Source: Stutzerimonas stutzeri
Lineage (GTDB): Bacteria > Pseudomonadota > Gammaproteobacteria > Pseudomonadales > Pseudomonadaceae
Length of the DNA stretch: 64,000 bases
Direction: 5' to 3'
Assembly (NCBI RefSeq): GCF_024448695.1
Contig: NZ_JAMOHY010000004.1
Coordinates: 62,001-126,000, forward strand
Positions 54,543 through 62,719 of the stretch are shown here, in pieces (the stretch's first letter is position 1; each line of letters opens with the position of its first letter). A model generated the notes under the pieces. That model was not told where the DNA came from. It worked only from the letters and a program-made list of their open reading frames with translations, and ran no database searches. Made by a program: the position numbers and the translations under genes.

Positions 54543-56035
54543 ATGGCGAACTCCCGCTCGACGATCAACTGGCTCCAGCCCAGTGGGCTCAACGCGGTGG
54601 CAGCCAGCAGCCCGACCAGCAGCGACAGCAGCGCCGTAATCACGGGCGGCAGCAGCAACATCCAGTGGGTTTCAAAACGCTCCTCGGCCCAACGATTCTT
54701 GTGCCAGTCGGCCGGCTCGGCGAACCAGCCACGCCAGAGCAGCGGCAGGAAGTAGGCGGCATTCAGCAACGCCGAGCCGAGCAGCACCAGCAGCACCCAG
54801 TCCTGGCCGACTTCAAGGGCGCCCAGGCCGAGCGTCCATTTGCTGATGAAGCCGGCGATGGGCGGAATGCCGATCATGCCCAGCGCACCGATTGAAAATG
54901 CCGTCATGGTCCATGGCATGCGCCGGCCGACGCCGTCCATCTCACGGATGCGGTGAATCCCCAGGGTTTCGGCGAAATTACCCGCGCAATAGAACAGCGT
55001 GACCTTCATCAGCCCTTGATGGACCAGATGCACCAGGCCGCCCACCGCAGCAATCGGCCCGAGCAGCGCGACGCCAAGGGTCACGTAGGACACCTGGCTG
55101 ATGGTCGAGTAGGCCAGGCGCTTCTTCAGCTCCTGCTGCTGCAAGGCACGCAGCGAGCCGTAGAGGATGGTCGCCGCTGCGAGCCAGAGCAGCGGTTTGG
55201 TGAGATCCAGCTGCGTCAGCGCCTCGGCACCAAACACGTCGTAGACCACCCGCACGATGCCGAATGCCCCGGCCTTGACCACCGCGACTGCGTGCAACAA
55301 GGCGCTGACCGGTGCCGGCGCGACCATCGCCTGCGGCAACCAGCCATGCAGCGGGATCAGCGCGGCCTTCACGCCAAGGCCGAGGATCAGCAGGGCAAAG
55401 GCCACACGTAGTGCCATGTCATGTTCATCGACCTGCTCCAGCAGATAGCCGGCCGCCTGGAAATCCGGTGTGCCGGCGAGGCTGTGCAGCAGCGCCACGC
55501 CCATCAGCACCAGGGTGCCGCCACCCACCGTATAGGCCAGATAGACCCGCCCCGCACGCAGGGACTCCGGCGTACCGCGGTGCACCACCAGTGGAAAGGT
55601 CGCCAGGGTCAACAGCTCGTAGAACAGCAGGAAGCTGACCAGGTTGCCGGCTAGCGCCAGCCCTACCGTGGCGCTGACGCACAGACTGAAGTAGCCGAAG
55701 AAGCGCGAGCGCAGCGGCGAGTCTTCCAGATAGCCGATGGCGTAGACCGTGGTCAGCGCCCAGAGCAGCGACGACAGCGCAACGAACAGCAGCGCCAGGG
55801 CATCGGCCTGCAGCACCAGCGGCACGCCCGGCAGCAGCGGTACGCTGAAGCGGTACTCGCTGCCCTGGCTGACGCCGTAGAGCATGCTGCCCACCAGCAG
55901 CAGCTTGAGCGTCACGCCGAGCAGGTTGAGGGTCACGCGTAGGCGCTGCTGGTCCTCGCGCAGACCGAAGATCACCAGTCCCGGCAGCAACGAGCTGAGC
56001 ACAATGGCCAGTGGCAGAAACGCATGCCAGCTCAT
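54539..56035 (-). CDS. Second NuoM/MrpD-like antiporter subunit
   Basis: 498 aa from the ATG at 56033-56035 (overlaps mrpD by ATGA). Keeps TM5 Glu E140 (LLFYELLTL), TM7 Lys K223 (GLGVKAALIPLHGWLP) and the late-helix lysine in GFISKWTLG. It is full length for MrpD/NuoM. Having two such intact paralogs plus a third divergent copy in one operon is unusual for bacterial Mrp. Confidence 0.85.
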   Translation of the reverse strand: MSWHAFLPLAIVLSSLLPGLVIFGLREDQQRLRVTLNLLGVTLKLLLVGSMLYGVSQGSEYRFSVPLLPGVPLVLQADALALLFVALSSLLWALTTVYAIGYLEDSPLRSRFFGYFSLCVSATVGLALAGNLVSFLLFYELLTLATFPLVVHRGTPESLRAGRVYLAYTVGGGTLVLMGVALLHSLAGTPDFQAAGYLLEQVDEHDMALRVAFALLILGLGVKAALIPLHGWLPQAMVAPAPVSALLHAVAVVKAGAFGIVRVVYDVFGAEALTQLDLTKPLLWLAAATILYGSLRALQQQELKKRLAYSTISQVSYVTLGVALLGPIAAVGGLVHLVHQGLMKVTLFYCAGNFAETLGIHRIREMDGVGRRMPWTMTAFSIGALGMIGIPPIAGFISKWTLGLGALEVGQDWVLLVLLGSALLNAAYFLPLLWRGWFAEPADWHKNRWAEERFETHWMLLLPPVITALLSLLVGLLAATALSPLGWSQLIVEREFAI

Positions 56036-57456
56036 CGTCCGAGCCCTCCCAACCAAAGCAGCAGCGGCTCGCTGATCAGCGCCAGCCCCCACACCAGCAG
56101 CGCTGGCAGCAAGGCCAGCCACTGCGCCAGGCGATCCGGGCGGATGCTCGGCGGATTCGGTCGCGCCCGGTCGAAACCATGGGCAACAACGCGGAACACA
56201 TAGGCAGCAGACATCAGCGTGCCGAGCAGCACGCCCACCGCCCAGGGCCAGTGCTGCGGCCGCTCGAACAACGGCTGCAGCAGCAACCATTTGGCCAGAA
56301 AGCCGCCGCTGGGTGGCAGCCCGACCAGACTGCCGCCGGCCACGGCGAATGCGGCGAGGGCGATCGGTACGTTCTGGCTGGCGCCGCGCATGCCGGTCAC
56401 CCGTTTGCTGCCGAGAATGCTCTGCAATTCGCCAGCGGCAAGGAACATCGACACCTTGGCCAACCCGTGGGCCAGCACGAACAGCCACAAGGCCGCATGC
56501 AGGCGCGGTTCATTCAGGTGCAGGAGCAGCCCCAGCGCAAGCAGTGCGTATCCCAGTTGGGCAACCGTCGAGTAGGCCACCAGGGTCTTCAGTCGTGGCG
56601 CACGCAGCGCCGACCAGCCGCCGGCGAGCAGCGCCAGCACACCGGCAGCACCGAACAGCAGGCCGGCATCGCGACCGAATTCAACCGGGGCGATCTCGCT
56701 CCAGATCAGCCAGAGAATGTACAGCGGCCCCTTGACCACCAGCGCCGAGAGCAGCGCGCTGACCGCCGTCGGTGCCGCCGCGTGGGCTGGCGGTAACCAC
56801 AGGTGCAGCGGCCATAGCGCAGCCTTGAGCATCAGCCCGAGGGTCATCAGCAGCAGCGCCAGATGGGTCACGCCATCGGCTTCGGTCAGTTGCGCCAGCA
56901 AAGCCAGATCGAGCACGCCATAGCGTCCGTAGATCAGCGCCACACCCAGCAGATAGGCCAGCGAGCCGGCCAGCGACAGCAGCAGGTAGTTCAGCGCCGG
57001 CTTCCAGGCCTTGCGCCCGGCCAGCGACACCAGTGCCACGGCCACCAGGCTGAGCAGTTCCAGGGTCACGTAGAGGTTGAACAGGTCCGCCGACAGCCAC
57101 AGTGCGGCAAGGGCTGCATGCAGCAGGCAGGACAGGGCCCAGTAGTCTTCCTTGCCAGCGGCATGGGCGATACGCGCTGTATAGAGCGCCACCAGCAGGT
57201 GCAATCCGGCAGTGAACACCAGCAACAGCGCGGCCAGCGGCGTCAGGCGAAAGCGAATTGCCAGCCCCGCCTCCCAGCCACCGACCAGCAGGTTGCGCTC
57301 ACCATGATCGAGCACCACCTGCAGCGCCATGATCGCCGCCACCAGCGCGCCCAGGCTCAGTGCGATCACCCAGCGTCCACTGCGCGTCGGGCGCAGCAGG
57401 ATCAGCAGCAACGCGCCGACCAAGGGCAGCAGCAGGCTGACCAGGGCGGCATTCAT
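56032..57456 (-). CDS. mrpD: Mrp antiporter subunit D
   Basis: 474 aa. TM5 Glu E133 (LYVTLELLSL), TM7 Lys K211 (LMLKAALWPLHLWLPPAH) and GFLAKWLLL near the end are the proton-path residues of the family. It is the first of three NuoL/M/N-like genes. It overlaps mrpC upstream by four bases and the next gene by four. Confidence 0.9.
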   Translation of the reverse strand: MNAALVSLLLPLVGALLLILLRPTRSGRWVIALSLGALVAAIMALQVVLDHGERNLLVGGWEAGLAIRFRLTPLAALLLVFTAGLHLLVALYTARIAHAAGKEDYWALSCLLHAALAALWLSADLFNLYVTLELLSLVAVALVSLAGRKAWKPALNYLLLSLAGSLAYLLGVALIYGRYGVLDLALLAQLTEADGVTHLALLLMTLGLMLKAALWPLHLWLPPAHAAAPTAVSALLSALVVKGPLYILWLIWSEIAPVEFGRDAGLLFGAAGVLALLAGGWSALRAPRLKTLVAYSTVAQLGYALLALGLLLHLNEPRLHAALWLFVLAHGLAKVSMFLAAGELQSILGSKRVTGMRGASQNVPIALAAFAVAGGSLVGLPPSGGFLAKWLLLQPLFERPQHWPWAVGVLLGTLMSAAYVFRVVAHGFDRARPNPPSIRPDRLAQWLALLPALLVWGLALISEPLLLWLGGLGR

Positions 57457-57734
57457 CGCTTTTGCTCCTTCGAAGAAGCCAGCGCACTACTCAGGCTCAA
57501 TGCCAGGGCGGTCGCACTGACAGCCACCACCAGGCCGGTGACCACCAGCGCCACCAACAGCGGATCGCTCGGGTCGTGGCGCGCCGCCAGGGCGATCATC
57601 ACCAGGAACACCCCGCTGCCCATCAGGTTGATGGCGATGATCCGCCGCAGCGCATGGCGCAGTGTCAGCAGCCCATGCAGGCCGAGTAGCCAGAGGGCGA
57701 AGCCGATGGCGATCCAGAACAGCGTGGCGCTCAT
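57453..57734 (-). CDS. mrpC: Mrp antiporter subunit C
   Basis: 93 aa, three hydrophobic segments, NuoK-like. The segment RIIAINLMGSGVFLVMIAL and ALVVTGLVVAVSATALAL match MrpC. It overlaps neighbours by four bases at each end. It exchanges ions as part of the Mrp complex. Confidence 0.9.
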   Translation of the reverse strand: MSATLFWIAIGFALWLLGLHGLLTLRHALRRIIAINLMGSGVFLVMIALAARHDPSDPLLVALVVTGLVVAVSATALALSLSSALASSKEQKR

Positions 57735-58639
57735 GGCTGCGTCTCCGGTTCGTCACCGATCACCAGCAGACTCAGGCTGGCCGCGATGGACAGCGTCGCC
57801 GCCGCTTCAATCAAGAGGATCAGCAGCTTGGCCGACCCGACCGGGTAATGCAGCCAGCCATCGCCGTACCAGGCACAGGCAGCGGCCACGCCAATGAACA
57901 ACAACAGCCCCGCCAGCACCAGCAGGCGCAGCGGCCAGAAGCTCCAGTGCAAGGCCGGCAAAGCGCCCGCCAGACGCAGCAACACGATGCCCGCCGCCAG
58001 CAACGCCCCGGCCTGAAATGCGCCGCCCGGCGAGGCCGCGCCACGCCAGAGCACATACCCCCCAGCAAGCACCAGCAGCGGCGCCAGCGTGCGACCCCAG
58101 GCCTGCAGCAGCGGCCAGGGTTCACTCAACTGCGGCTGCAGCGGCCCGAGCTGGCGGGCGCCGAGCAGCGCCAGCAGCAATACCGCCAGTTCCAGCAACG
58201 TGTCCCAGGCGCGGAAGTTGAGCAGTACCGCGGTCACCGGATGCTCAACGCCGCTTTGCGCCAGAGCCGCGTCGATCTGCGCTGGCACCGTCGGCTGCAG
58301 TTCAGCCAGGGGTTCCAGCTGCGGCAGCAGCAGAATCAACAAGGGCAGCAACACCAGCACCGCAGCCAGGCGGCGGCGCCGCGACAGGCGCGGTTCGCTT
58401 CCAGCCTGCGGTTGGCGCGCCAGCGCGGCGAACAGCAACACGCCGGTCAGCCCAGCACCAATGGCAGCCTCCGCCAGCGCCAGATCGGCGGCCCCCAGAC
58501 GCGCCCATACCAGCGCCAGGACAAGCCCAAACGAGATGAACAACAGCACCCCGGCATACAGCTGACGCACATGCAACGCACCACCGGCCAGACCCAGCAG
58601 CAACAGGCCGAGCACGCCATCGAGCAGCCACTCAGTCAT
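57731..58639 (-). CDS. mrpB: Fused MbhD/MbhE-MrpB antiporter subunit
   Basis: 302 aa. The N-terminal part (about 1-75) matches DUF4040/MbhD with ADLALAEAAIGAGLTGVLL. The middle (about 135-165, LLNFRAWDTLLELAVLLLA) matches MbhE. The C-terminal part (about 185-290, PGGAFQAGALLAAG) matches MrpB/MnhB. In standard bacteria the first two are the tail of MrpA. Eight-base overlap with mrpG, four with mrpC. Confidence 0.82.
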   Translation of the reverse strand: MTEWLLDGVLGLLLLGLAGGALHVRQLYAGVLLFISFGLVLALVWARLGAADLALAEAAIGAGLTGVLLFAALARQPQAGSEPRLSRRRRLAAVLVLLPLLILLLPQLEPLAELQPTVPAQIDAALAQSGVEHPVTAVLLNFRAWDTLLELAVLLLALLGARQLGPLQPQLSEPWPLLQAWGRTLAPLLVLAGGYVLWRGAASPGGAFQAGALLAAGIVLLRLAGALPALHWSFWPLRLLVLAGLLLFIGVAAACAWYGDGWLHYPVGSAKLLILLIEAAATLSIAASLSLLVIGDEPETQP

Positions 58640-58925
58640 CGCCGCCCTCCTCGTCGCACTGGCGTGCCAGCAGTTGGCAGGCGGTGGCGCCAGAGGCCAG
58701 CACCAGCAGCCAGATCAGCAGCATCTGCGCGACTTCCAGCAGACTGCCGGCGCGCAGCGAAAGTCCGGCGACCACCAGGCCGAGGCCAAGGGTGTCGGCC
58801 TTGGTCAGCGCATGCAGGCGACTCAGGGTGTCGGGAAAACGCAGCAGGCCGACGCTGCCGGCGGCGAAGAACAGCAGGCCGCCGGCCAGCAGCAGCCCGC
58901 TGATTATGTTCAGCCACTCACTCAT
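58632..58925 (-). CDS. mrpG: Mrp antiporter subunit G
   Basis: 97 aa, three hydrophobic segments, with GSVGLLRFPDTLSRLHALTKADTLG in part as the conserved MrpG motif. Overlaps mrpF (eight bases) and the fused mrpB (eight bases), so the operon is translationally coupled. Confidence 0.9.
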   Translation of the reverse strand: MSEWLNIISGLLLAGGLLFFAAGSVGLLRFPDTLSRLHALTKADTLGLGLVVAGLSLRAGSLLEVAQMLLIWLLVLASGATACQLLARQCDEEGGDD

Positions 58926-59169
58926 GGCGACTGCGCCGCAGCAGTTGCACCAGCGCGGCGCTGATCATCGCCGCCAGCAGGGCCAGCACCAGTGCCGCAT
59001 CACGCAGCGCCGGAGCGGCCTGCCACTGCGCCAGCACCAGCAGTAGCGCTGTGCCGGTGGTGCCGAACAGCTGCACGGCAAGCAGCCGGTCGACCCGCCC
59101 CGGTCCGCGCAGTACGCGCCACAGACCGATGATCAGGGTCAGCAACAGGAGCGCCGAAAACACTGCCAT
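58918..59169 (-). CDS. mrpF: Mrp antiporter subunit F
   Basis: 83 aa from the ATG at 59167-59169, overlapping the mrpE stop as TGATG; a GTG three bases before is possible. Three hydrophobic segments with RGPGRVDRLLAVQLFGT, the MrpF motif. Confidence 0.88.
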   Translation of the reverse strand: MAVFSALLLLTLIIGLWRVLRGPGRVDRLLAVQLFGTTGTALLLVLAQWQAAPALRDAALVLALLAAMISAALVQLLRRSRHE

Positions 59170-59660
59170 CACCGCGGCTCCCTTTCGCCAAGCAACCGTT
59201 CAAGATGCGCTTCGAGTTCAGCGGTGGTGGCCTGCCAGGGCAGGCGATCATCCAGTACGTGCACGCGCATCTGCTGGCCATCGATGCGCGAGGCCAGTGT
59301 GCCGGGCAGCAGCCCGACCATGGCCGAGAGCAACCGACTTACCCGCGGCGACTGGCTGGTAAGCGAATATTGGTGCCACGCCGGTTGCAGCGGACATCGG
59401 GGATGCAGGGCGCGCCGCGCCACGTCCCAGCCACCCATGACCATCCTGCAGATGAAGAACCAGAGGAAGCCCGGCAGAGCCGCCAGCGAAAGTCTCCAGG
59501 GCCTGTTGCCCAGCCACAACGAAAGCCCCACCGCCAACAAGATGCCCGGCACGCCCAACCACCAACCGCTACCGCCGGTAAACAATGCCCAGAGCACGCC
59601 GTAAAGCAGCGCCCAGCCCAGCCCGTCGGCCCAGCAGCGACGCAATCCGGTCTGATCCAT
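59169..59660 (-). CDS. mrpE: Mrp antiporter subunit E
   Basis: 163 aa from the ATG at 59658-59660, AAGGAG eight bases upstream. Two or three hydrophobic segments and a C-terminal soluble part with GLLPGTLASRIDGQQMRVHVLD, typical of MrpE/PhaE. It is the first gene of the eight-gene run, and a 337-base gene-free region upstream should hold its promoter. Confidence 0.88.
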   Translation of the reverse strand: MDQTGLRRCWADGLGWALLYGVLWALFTGGSGWWLGVPGILLAVGLSLWLGNRPWRLSLAALPGFLWFFICRMVMGGWDVARRALHPRCPLQPAWHQYSLTSQSPRVSRLLSAMVGLLPGTLASRIDGQQMRVHVLDDRLPWQATTAELEAHLERLLGEREPR

Positions 59661-59997
59661 CACGGTTACTCCTTGGTGGCGAGTCGTTGGTTGGACTGAG
59701 CACAGCCACGACGTTCCTTCGCGTTTCCCCTCCGGCTTGTTTCAGCGCATTGCGGCACACGGTCGATCACGACGCGCGACCTTGCAGTAAGAATATATCG
59801 ACAGACGCATTCCCGCTGACGGGAGCAAAGATGGTGGCACCCGTAGAGTGCGGCAGACCGATGTTTGCGCGATACACAGACGCGCAACACCATCGGCGGG
59901 TCGGGACGTTCGGCTATGGCGCATGCGCTAGAACGGCGGCCAGCTCCATCCGCTGACCGGCTCCGCATGCACGCTACGACAGAGGCGCTCTATCCGA
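59661..59997. other. Gene-free region upstream of the Mrp operon
   Basis: 337 bases with no convincing gene. A 100-codon minus-strand frame here is Arg/Cys-rich with no domain and I reject it. The operon promoter and a long leader should be here. AT-rich GAATATAT at 59791-59798 is the likeliest core. I cannot place a riboswitch with confidence. Confidence 0.4.
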
Positions 59998-60456
59998 TCA
60001 CTTGGCGTGCAGTGCCAGACCCTTGAGGAAGTTGCGCAGCAGCTGGTCGCCACAGACGCGGTAATTGCTGTGCCCGGCTTTGCGGAACAGCGCGCTGAGT
60101 TCCGGCTTGGATACCGGGAAATCGGCAGCCTTGAGAATCGCGTGCATATCCTCTTCCTTCAGTTCGAAGGCCACGCGCAGCTTCTTCAGTATCAGGTTGT
60201 TGGTAATGGGCAGCTCGATGGGCGGTACAGGCCGGCTTTCGTCCTTGCCACGCTTGTAAATCACCAGCCCGTCGAGGAAGTACGCCATGATCCGGTCACC
60301 ACATGGCTTGTAACCGTCCTCATCCTCATTCTTCAGGTAGGCCACCATTTCAGCTGCAGGTATCTCGCATCCCGTGAGCTGGGCGATTTCGGCCATTTTT
60401 GCGTCGCTTGCATTCAGGGTGTAACGCAGGCTGCGCAGGACATCATTGTTGAGCAT
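59998..60456 (-). CDS. DUF1456 (YehS-like) protein
   Basis: 152 aa from the ATG at 60454-60456; the longer frame lacks a site. Two DUF1456 units, each about 65 residues, beginning LNNDVLRSLRYTLNASD and TNNLILKKLRVAFELKE, a helical repeat family. E. coli YehS is the model; function unknown. It stands alone upstream of the antiporter promoter region. Confidence 0.82.
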   Translation of the reverse strand: MLNNDVLRSLRYTLNASDAKMAEIAQLTGCEIPAAEMVAYLKNEDEDGYKPCGDRIMAYFLDGLVIYKRGKDESRPVPPIELPITNNLILKKLRVAFELKEEDMHAILKAADFPVSKPELSALFRKAGHSNYRVCGDQLLRNFLKGLALHAK

Positions 60457-60787
60457 GGGTATTCCTTTCTGGCGACCGACCCCGTACAGCAATGCAGTCA
60501 CCGGTTCGGTCTATTGATTCGTTGCGCACGGGGCACGATGGTTGGCAGGTTGCGTGTCCGCAGCTTGCCCGCGGCGAGCAACCGCTGATGGTCAGCAAGT
60601 ATATAGTGAGCGTGCCCTGCCGACGGGCTGACTTCGTTTGTGAAGTCATTCATATTTACCCGCGGGGTGCCGATATTGATCGAAGACATCGGCAAAAACG
60701 ATTGGGTGACCCTATGCTGCTCGCCGGATCCACCGTGTACTCAACGCACCTGTACCGCATAACAACAAGAATATTAGGAGAAACCTG
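60457..60787. other. Divergent gap between the DUF1456 gene and a chemoreceptor gene
   Basis: 331 bases without a credible gene; short frames on both strands are shadow-like. It carries a candidate FliA promoter for the chemoreceptor at 60650-60676. Confidence 0.5.
60650..60676 (+). promoter_or_regulatory. Candidate FliA (sigma-28) promoter
   Basis: TCATATTT - 11 bases - GCCGATAT. The -10 matches FliA GCCGATAA at 7 of 8 and the -35 TAAAGTTT at 5 of 8 with exact 11-base spacing. It lies 112 bases before the chemoreceptor ATG, as expected for a flagellar/chemotaxis regulon gene. Confidence 0.45.
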
Positions 60788-62584
60788 ATGGGCATCCTGA
60801 GGGAGCTGTACGACTGGAGCGAAAGAACCATCTGGAATTCGCTGAGCAAGAAACTGGCAAGCTTTTTCCTGCTCTACGCCATCAACCTTGGCTATCTCTA
60901 CGTCTACCTTGAGCAGAAGCGCTACATCACGGCGGCGCTGGCCAGCAACGAGGTTTCACCCGAGCTGGCGGCGAATATCAACGCCTCGCTGGATGGCGGG
61001 CTCACAGCGGTCATCATCCTGAGCCTGCTGGGGCTGGTCTGGCTCGTCGGGCAAACGCTCTACCTGCGCCACCTGATCCTCACGCCGGTCCGCTCGATGA
61101 TCGCCGCTTTCAACGAGATCGGCGACGATGGCGGTGATTTTTCCCAGAATCTCAAACCCCGCTCATACGACGAGTTTCGAGAGCTGGCCGAAAGCTACAA
61201 CCGCTTCGCCGCGCAGATGCGCCAGGTCATCAGCGAGATCCGCAAGATGACCATCCCTATCGCCCGCGAGGCCCTGCTGGTCAAGACCCGCATCGCCGAC
61301 ACCGGGCAAAGCGCCCGCGAACAGGTGAGCATGACCGAAACCGTCTTCACCGCCAGCACCGAAGCCACGGCAGCCATCAGTGAAGTGTCGCGCAGCACCC
61401 AGATCATCTCCGACTCGACCAATACCAACCTCGGCAACGCGCGAGTCTCGCTGGGCGAAATGCAGGACATTTCCCGCAAGATCAACCAGGTCGGTGACAA
61501 GGTGCAGACCTTCAACCAGACCGTCGAGGACCTGTCCCAGCGTTCGGCGAGCATCAACCAGATCGCCTCGCTGATCCGCGACGTGGCTGACCGGACCAAC
61601 CTGCTGGCGCTCAACGCCGCCATCGAAGCCGCCCGCGCCGGGGAAGCCGGGCGCGGCTTCGCGGTGGTCGCCGATGAAGTACGCACCCTGGCCGAGCGCG
61701 TCAACAAGGCCTCGGTGGAGATCACCGGCAACATCGACACCATGCTCAAACTGGTCAACCACACCCGCGAGGCGAACGAAGAAATCAACGCCGACGTGCA
61801 ACAGACCCGTGACGTGGTCAGCCGATCAGCCCAGCAGTTCGAAGGAATGGTCTCGGATTTCGAGCAGACCGGCGTGCAACTGCTGCATATCGCCAGCGCC
61901 ATGGAACAGCTGTCCGCCTCCAACGTTCAGGTGCACGAGAACGTCACCCACATCCACCAGCTGTCAGCGGACGTGGCCAGTCACATGAACGACTCGGAAA
62001 TCCGTACCGGCGCGCTGGCGCAGGACACCGAAGCCGTTCAGGAACTGGTCTCGCGCTTCAAGATCGGCATTGGCGTCTTCGATCTGGCCGTGGCCAAAAC
62101 CCGCGAGCTGCGCGATGCCCTGCAGGCGGAACTGATCGAGATGAGCCGCGAAGGCATCGATGTCTTCGACCGCAACTACAAGCCGTTCGGCAACTGCATC
62201 CCGCCCAAGCACAAGCTGGCCTGGAGCGAGGCCTTCGTCCAGCGCTGCCAGAAACACCTGGAAGCCGGCCTGGCGGCCACACCTGGCTGCAACTATGCGG
62301 TGGGGGTCAACGTCGATGGCTACCTGTCGGCGCACAACCTGAAATTCTCCAAACCCCTGACCGGCGACCAGGCTGTCGACCTGGTTGGCAACCGCTGCTA
62401 CCGCAAGTTCGAGAACCCCGGCGAACTGCGGGCCGCGAAGAACACCACACCCCTGCTGGTACGCACCTACATCCGCGACACCGGTGAACTGCTCTGCGAC
62501 CTGGCCATGCCGATCTACATCGGTGGCCGCCACTGGGGCAACACCCGCGTCGGTTGTTCAATCGATGCGCTGCTGGATGACTGA
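60788..62584 (+). CDS. Methyl-accepting chemotaxis protein with C-terminal cytoplasmic sensor
   Basis: 598 aa. Two membrane helices (about 24-42 and 73-93) enclose only about 30 periplasmic residues, too few for a sensor domain. A HAMP-like stretch follows, then the signalling domain with hairpin tip [21 protein letters not shown] near 270. A C-terminal domain (about 452-598) with [20 protein letters not shown] resembles a Cache/PAS-type sensor. All six cysteines of the protein are in that domain. Ligand unknown. Confidence 0.87.
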   Translation: MGILRELYDWSERTIWNSLSKKLASFFLLYAINLGYLYVYLEQKRYITAALASNEVSPELAANINASLDGGLTAVIILSLLGLVWLVGQTLYLRHLILTPVRSMIAAFNEIGDDGGDFSQNLKPRSYDEFRELAESYNRFAAQMRQVISEIRKMTIPIAREALLVKTRIADTGQSAREQVSMTETVFTASTEATAAISEVSRSTQIISDSTNTNLGNARVSLGEMQDISRKINQVGDKVQTFNQTVEDLSQRSASINQIASLIRDVADRTNLLALNAAIEAARAGEAGRGFAVVADEVRTLAERVNKASVEITGNIDTMLKLVNHTREANEEINADVQQTRDVVSRSAQQFEGMVSDFEQTGVQLLHIASAMEQLSASNVQVHENVTHIHQLSADVASHMNDSEIRTGALAQDTEAVQELVSRFKIGIGVFDLAVAKTRELRDALQAELIEMSREGIDVFDRNYKPFGNCIPPKHKLAWSEAFVQRCQKHLEAGLAATPGCNYAVGVNVDGYLSAHNLKFSKPLTGDQAVDLVGNRCYRKFENPGELRAAKNTTPLLVRTYIRDTGELLCDLAMPIYIGGRHWGNTRVGCSIDALLDD

Positions 62585-62641
62585 GAACGAGGCAGGCTGA
62601 ACGCAATCAAGCCGTGCCAGCACTCGTTGGCCGACCCACAG

Positions 62642-62672
62642 AAAAGCCCCAGCCTTGCGGTTGGGGCTTTTG
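62642..62672. terminator. Bidirectional terminator between two chemoreceptor genes
   Basis: AAAAGCCCCAGCC (62642-62654), loop TTGC, GGTTGGGGCTTTT (62659-62671). A strong stem with T-runs on both sides, serving both converging genes. Confidence 0.85.
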
Positions 62673-62719
62673 CATTCAAGTGCCGGACCGACCAGCGCCC
62701 GGCGGATACCCGCAGCCCA

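Noticed and set aside
57662-58903. 413-codon plus-strand frame
   Set aside because: Antisense to mrpB/mrpC/mrpG, Arg/Gln-rich, typical shadow.
59820-59930. Fluoride (crcB) riboswitch-like string CGATGGTGTTGCGCG on the minus strand
   Set aside because: Only the first conserved block is partly similar; the pseudoknot and the later conserved block are missing.
59666-59968. 100-codon minus-strand frame upstream of mrpE
   Set aside because: Cys/Arg-rich, no signal peptide or start site, likely non-coding leader.
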